DNA of 33,360 nucleotides from Lampropedia hyalina DSM 16112 (GTDB lineage Bacteria; Pseudomonadota; Gammaproteobacteria; Burkholderiales; Burkholderiaceae_C). Position numbers and translations under genes: made by a program. The stretch is from contig NZ_FQUZ01000034.1 of the NCBI RefSeq assembly GCF_900129055.1, forward strand, positions 1-33,360, read 5' to 3'. The stretch's first letter is position 1, and each line of letters starts with the position of its first letter. This document shows positions 33,035 through 33,360 of the stretch, piece by piece. The notes below the pieces were generated by a model that was not told the origin of the DNA, made no database searches, and saw nothing but the letters and a program-made list of their open reading frames with translations.

Positions 33035-33360
33035 TGAAGTTCCCCCACATTACCGGAGGGTATAGAACACTGGATCGGCCATTTCTGGCGTTGGTTTGGA
33101 AACAGATTTCTTGCTGCCTTTCCTCCTTTTTTCAAACTCTACAGGCGACAGGTAACCGATGCCTGAATGCAGCCGGTGCGGGTTGTACCAGCCCTCGATC
33201 CAGCTAAAGATGTCGCGCTTGGCTCCTGCCTTTGTTGGCCAACTTCTCCTGTCAATCAACTCACATTCCAGACTCGCAAAAAAGCTCTCAGCCATGGCGT
33301 TGTCGTAGGCATCACCCACCGTCCCCATGGAGGGCGTTACCTTCATTTCTTTGCAACGCT
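33035..33360 (-). mobile_element. IS3-family insertion sequence, partial (window edge)
   Basis: The end of an IS3-family element enters from the right. Its candidate terminus is TGAAGTTCCCCCACA at 33035, about 15 bases beyond the transposase stop, and starts with the TG usual for IS3 ends. The other end, target duplication and orfA lie outside the window. The precise boundary is inferred. Confidence 0.65.
33050..33360 (-). CDS. IS3-family transposase OrfB, C-terminal part
   Basis: The frame continues past the window edge (preceding residues read RCKE), so this is the C-terminal part of the DDE integrase-type transposase. The signature MGTVGDAYDNAMAESFFASLECELID holds the catalytic glutamate of the DDE triad (split here: DAYDNAMAES, then FFASLECELID), followed by IEGWYNPHRLHSGIGYLSPVEFE, the standard IS3-family end. 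The last residues are basic. Start is outside; no frameshift is visible in the part shown. Confidence 0.95.
   Translation of the reverse strand, partial: RCKEMKVTPSMGTVGDAYDNAMAESFFASLECELIDRRSWPTKAGAKRDIFSWIEGWYNPHRLHSGIGYLSPVEFEKRRKGSKKSVSKPTPEMADPVFYTLR

Overview
The window is a chromosomal segment of a GC-rich betaproteobacterium, most likely Burkholderiales and plausibly Comamonadaceae. This is inferred from the gene order rsfS-rlmH-maf-rng, a short-form hisG, a BioC-like methyltransferase with a Burkholderiales-like C-terminus, and the high-GC codon use of the housekeeping genes. No rRNA, tRNA or CRISPR array was seen.

Positions 1-716 hold the 3' end of a decayed IS200/IS605-type tnpB unit. 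From 713 to 15211 nearly everything reads leftward: ppk2, rng, maf, rlmH and rsfS (polyphosphate use, RNA decay, nucleotide sanitation, ribosome maturation); a small putative secreted protein; a long inverted-repeat intergenic element (5652-5789); rluF-like, dcd, radC and a CoxE-like VWA gene; hisD and hisG; a BioC-like methyltransferase; a fused APH-like/P-loop kinase; and proB. The divergent aroG (DAHP synthase, 15563-16699) is preceded by what looks like a complete transcription attenuator: an 18-codon leader peptide containing FYFWFYF, then a terminator hairpin with a U-tract. Next come fur (minus), bamE and dapB (plus), argB and an FAD/NAD(P)-binding protein (both minus).

From about 21340 composition changes and an accessory island begins. 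It carries a leftward seven-gene run from 31681 to 21849: an excisionase-like HTH protein, an MmeI-type DNA methyltransferase without an obvious nuclease motif, a HEPN-like small protein, a DEAD/DEAH-type helicase, a GIY-YIG nuclease, then a UvrD-like helicase with a degenerate NERD-like N-terminus and a DUF2290-like partner. This reads as a modular restriction-type defence locus with a second helicase pair behind it. To its right two overlapping plus-strand genes (32011-32729) appear to be concatenations of antitoxin pieces (RelB-like tail plus HigA-type HTH; ParD-like plus MazE-like plus COG3636-like) with no toxin beside them. I consider this the most novel object in the window: a candidate multi-antitoxin or anti-addiction operon. 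An IS3-family transposase, cut by the window edge, closes the segment.

All family assignments come from reading protein sequence by eye; no database search was possible.
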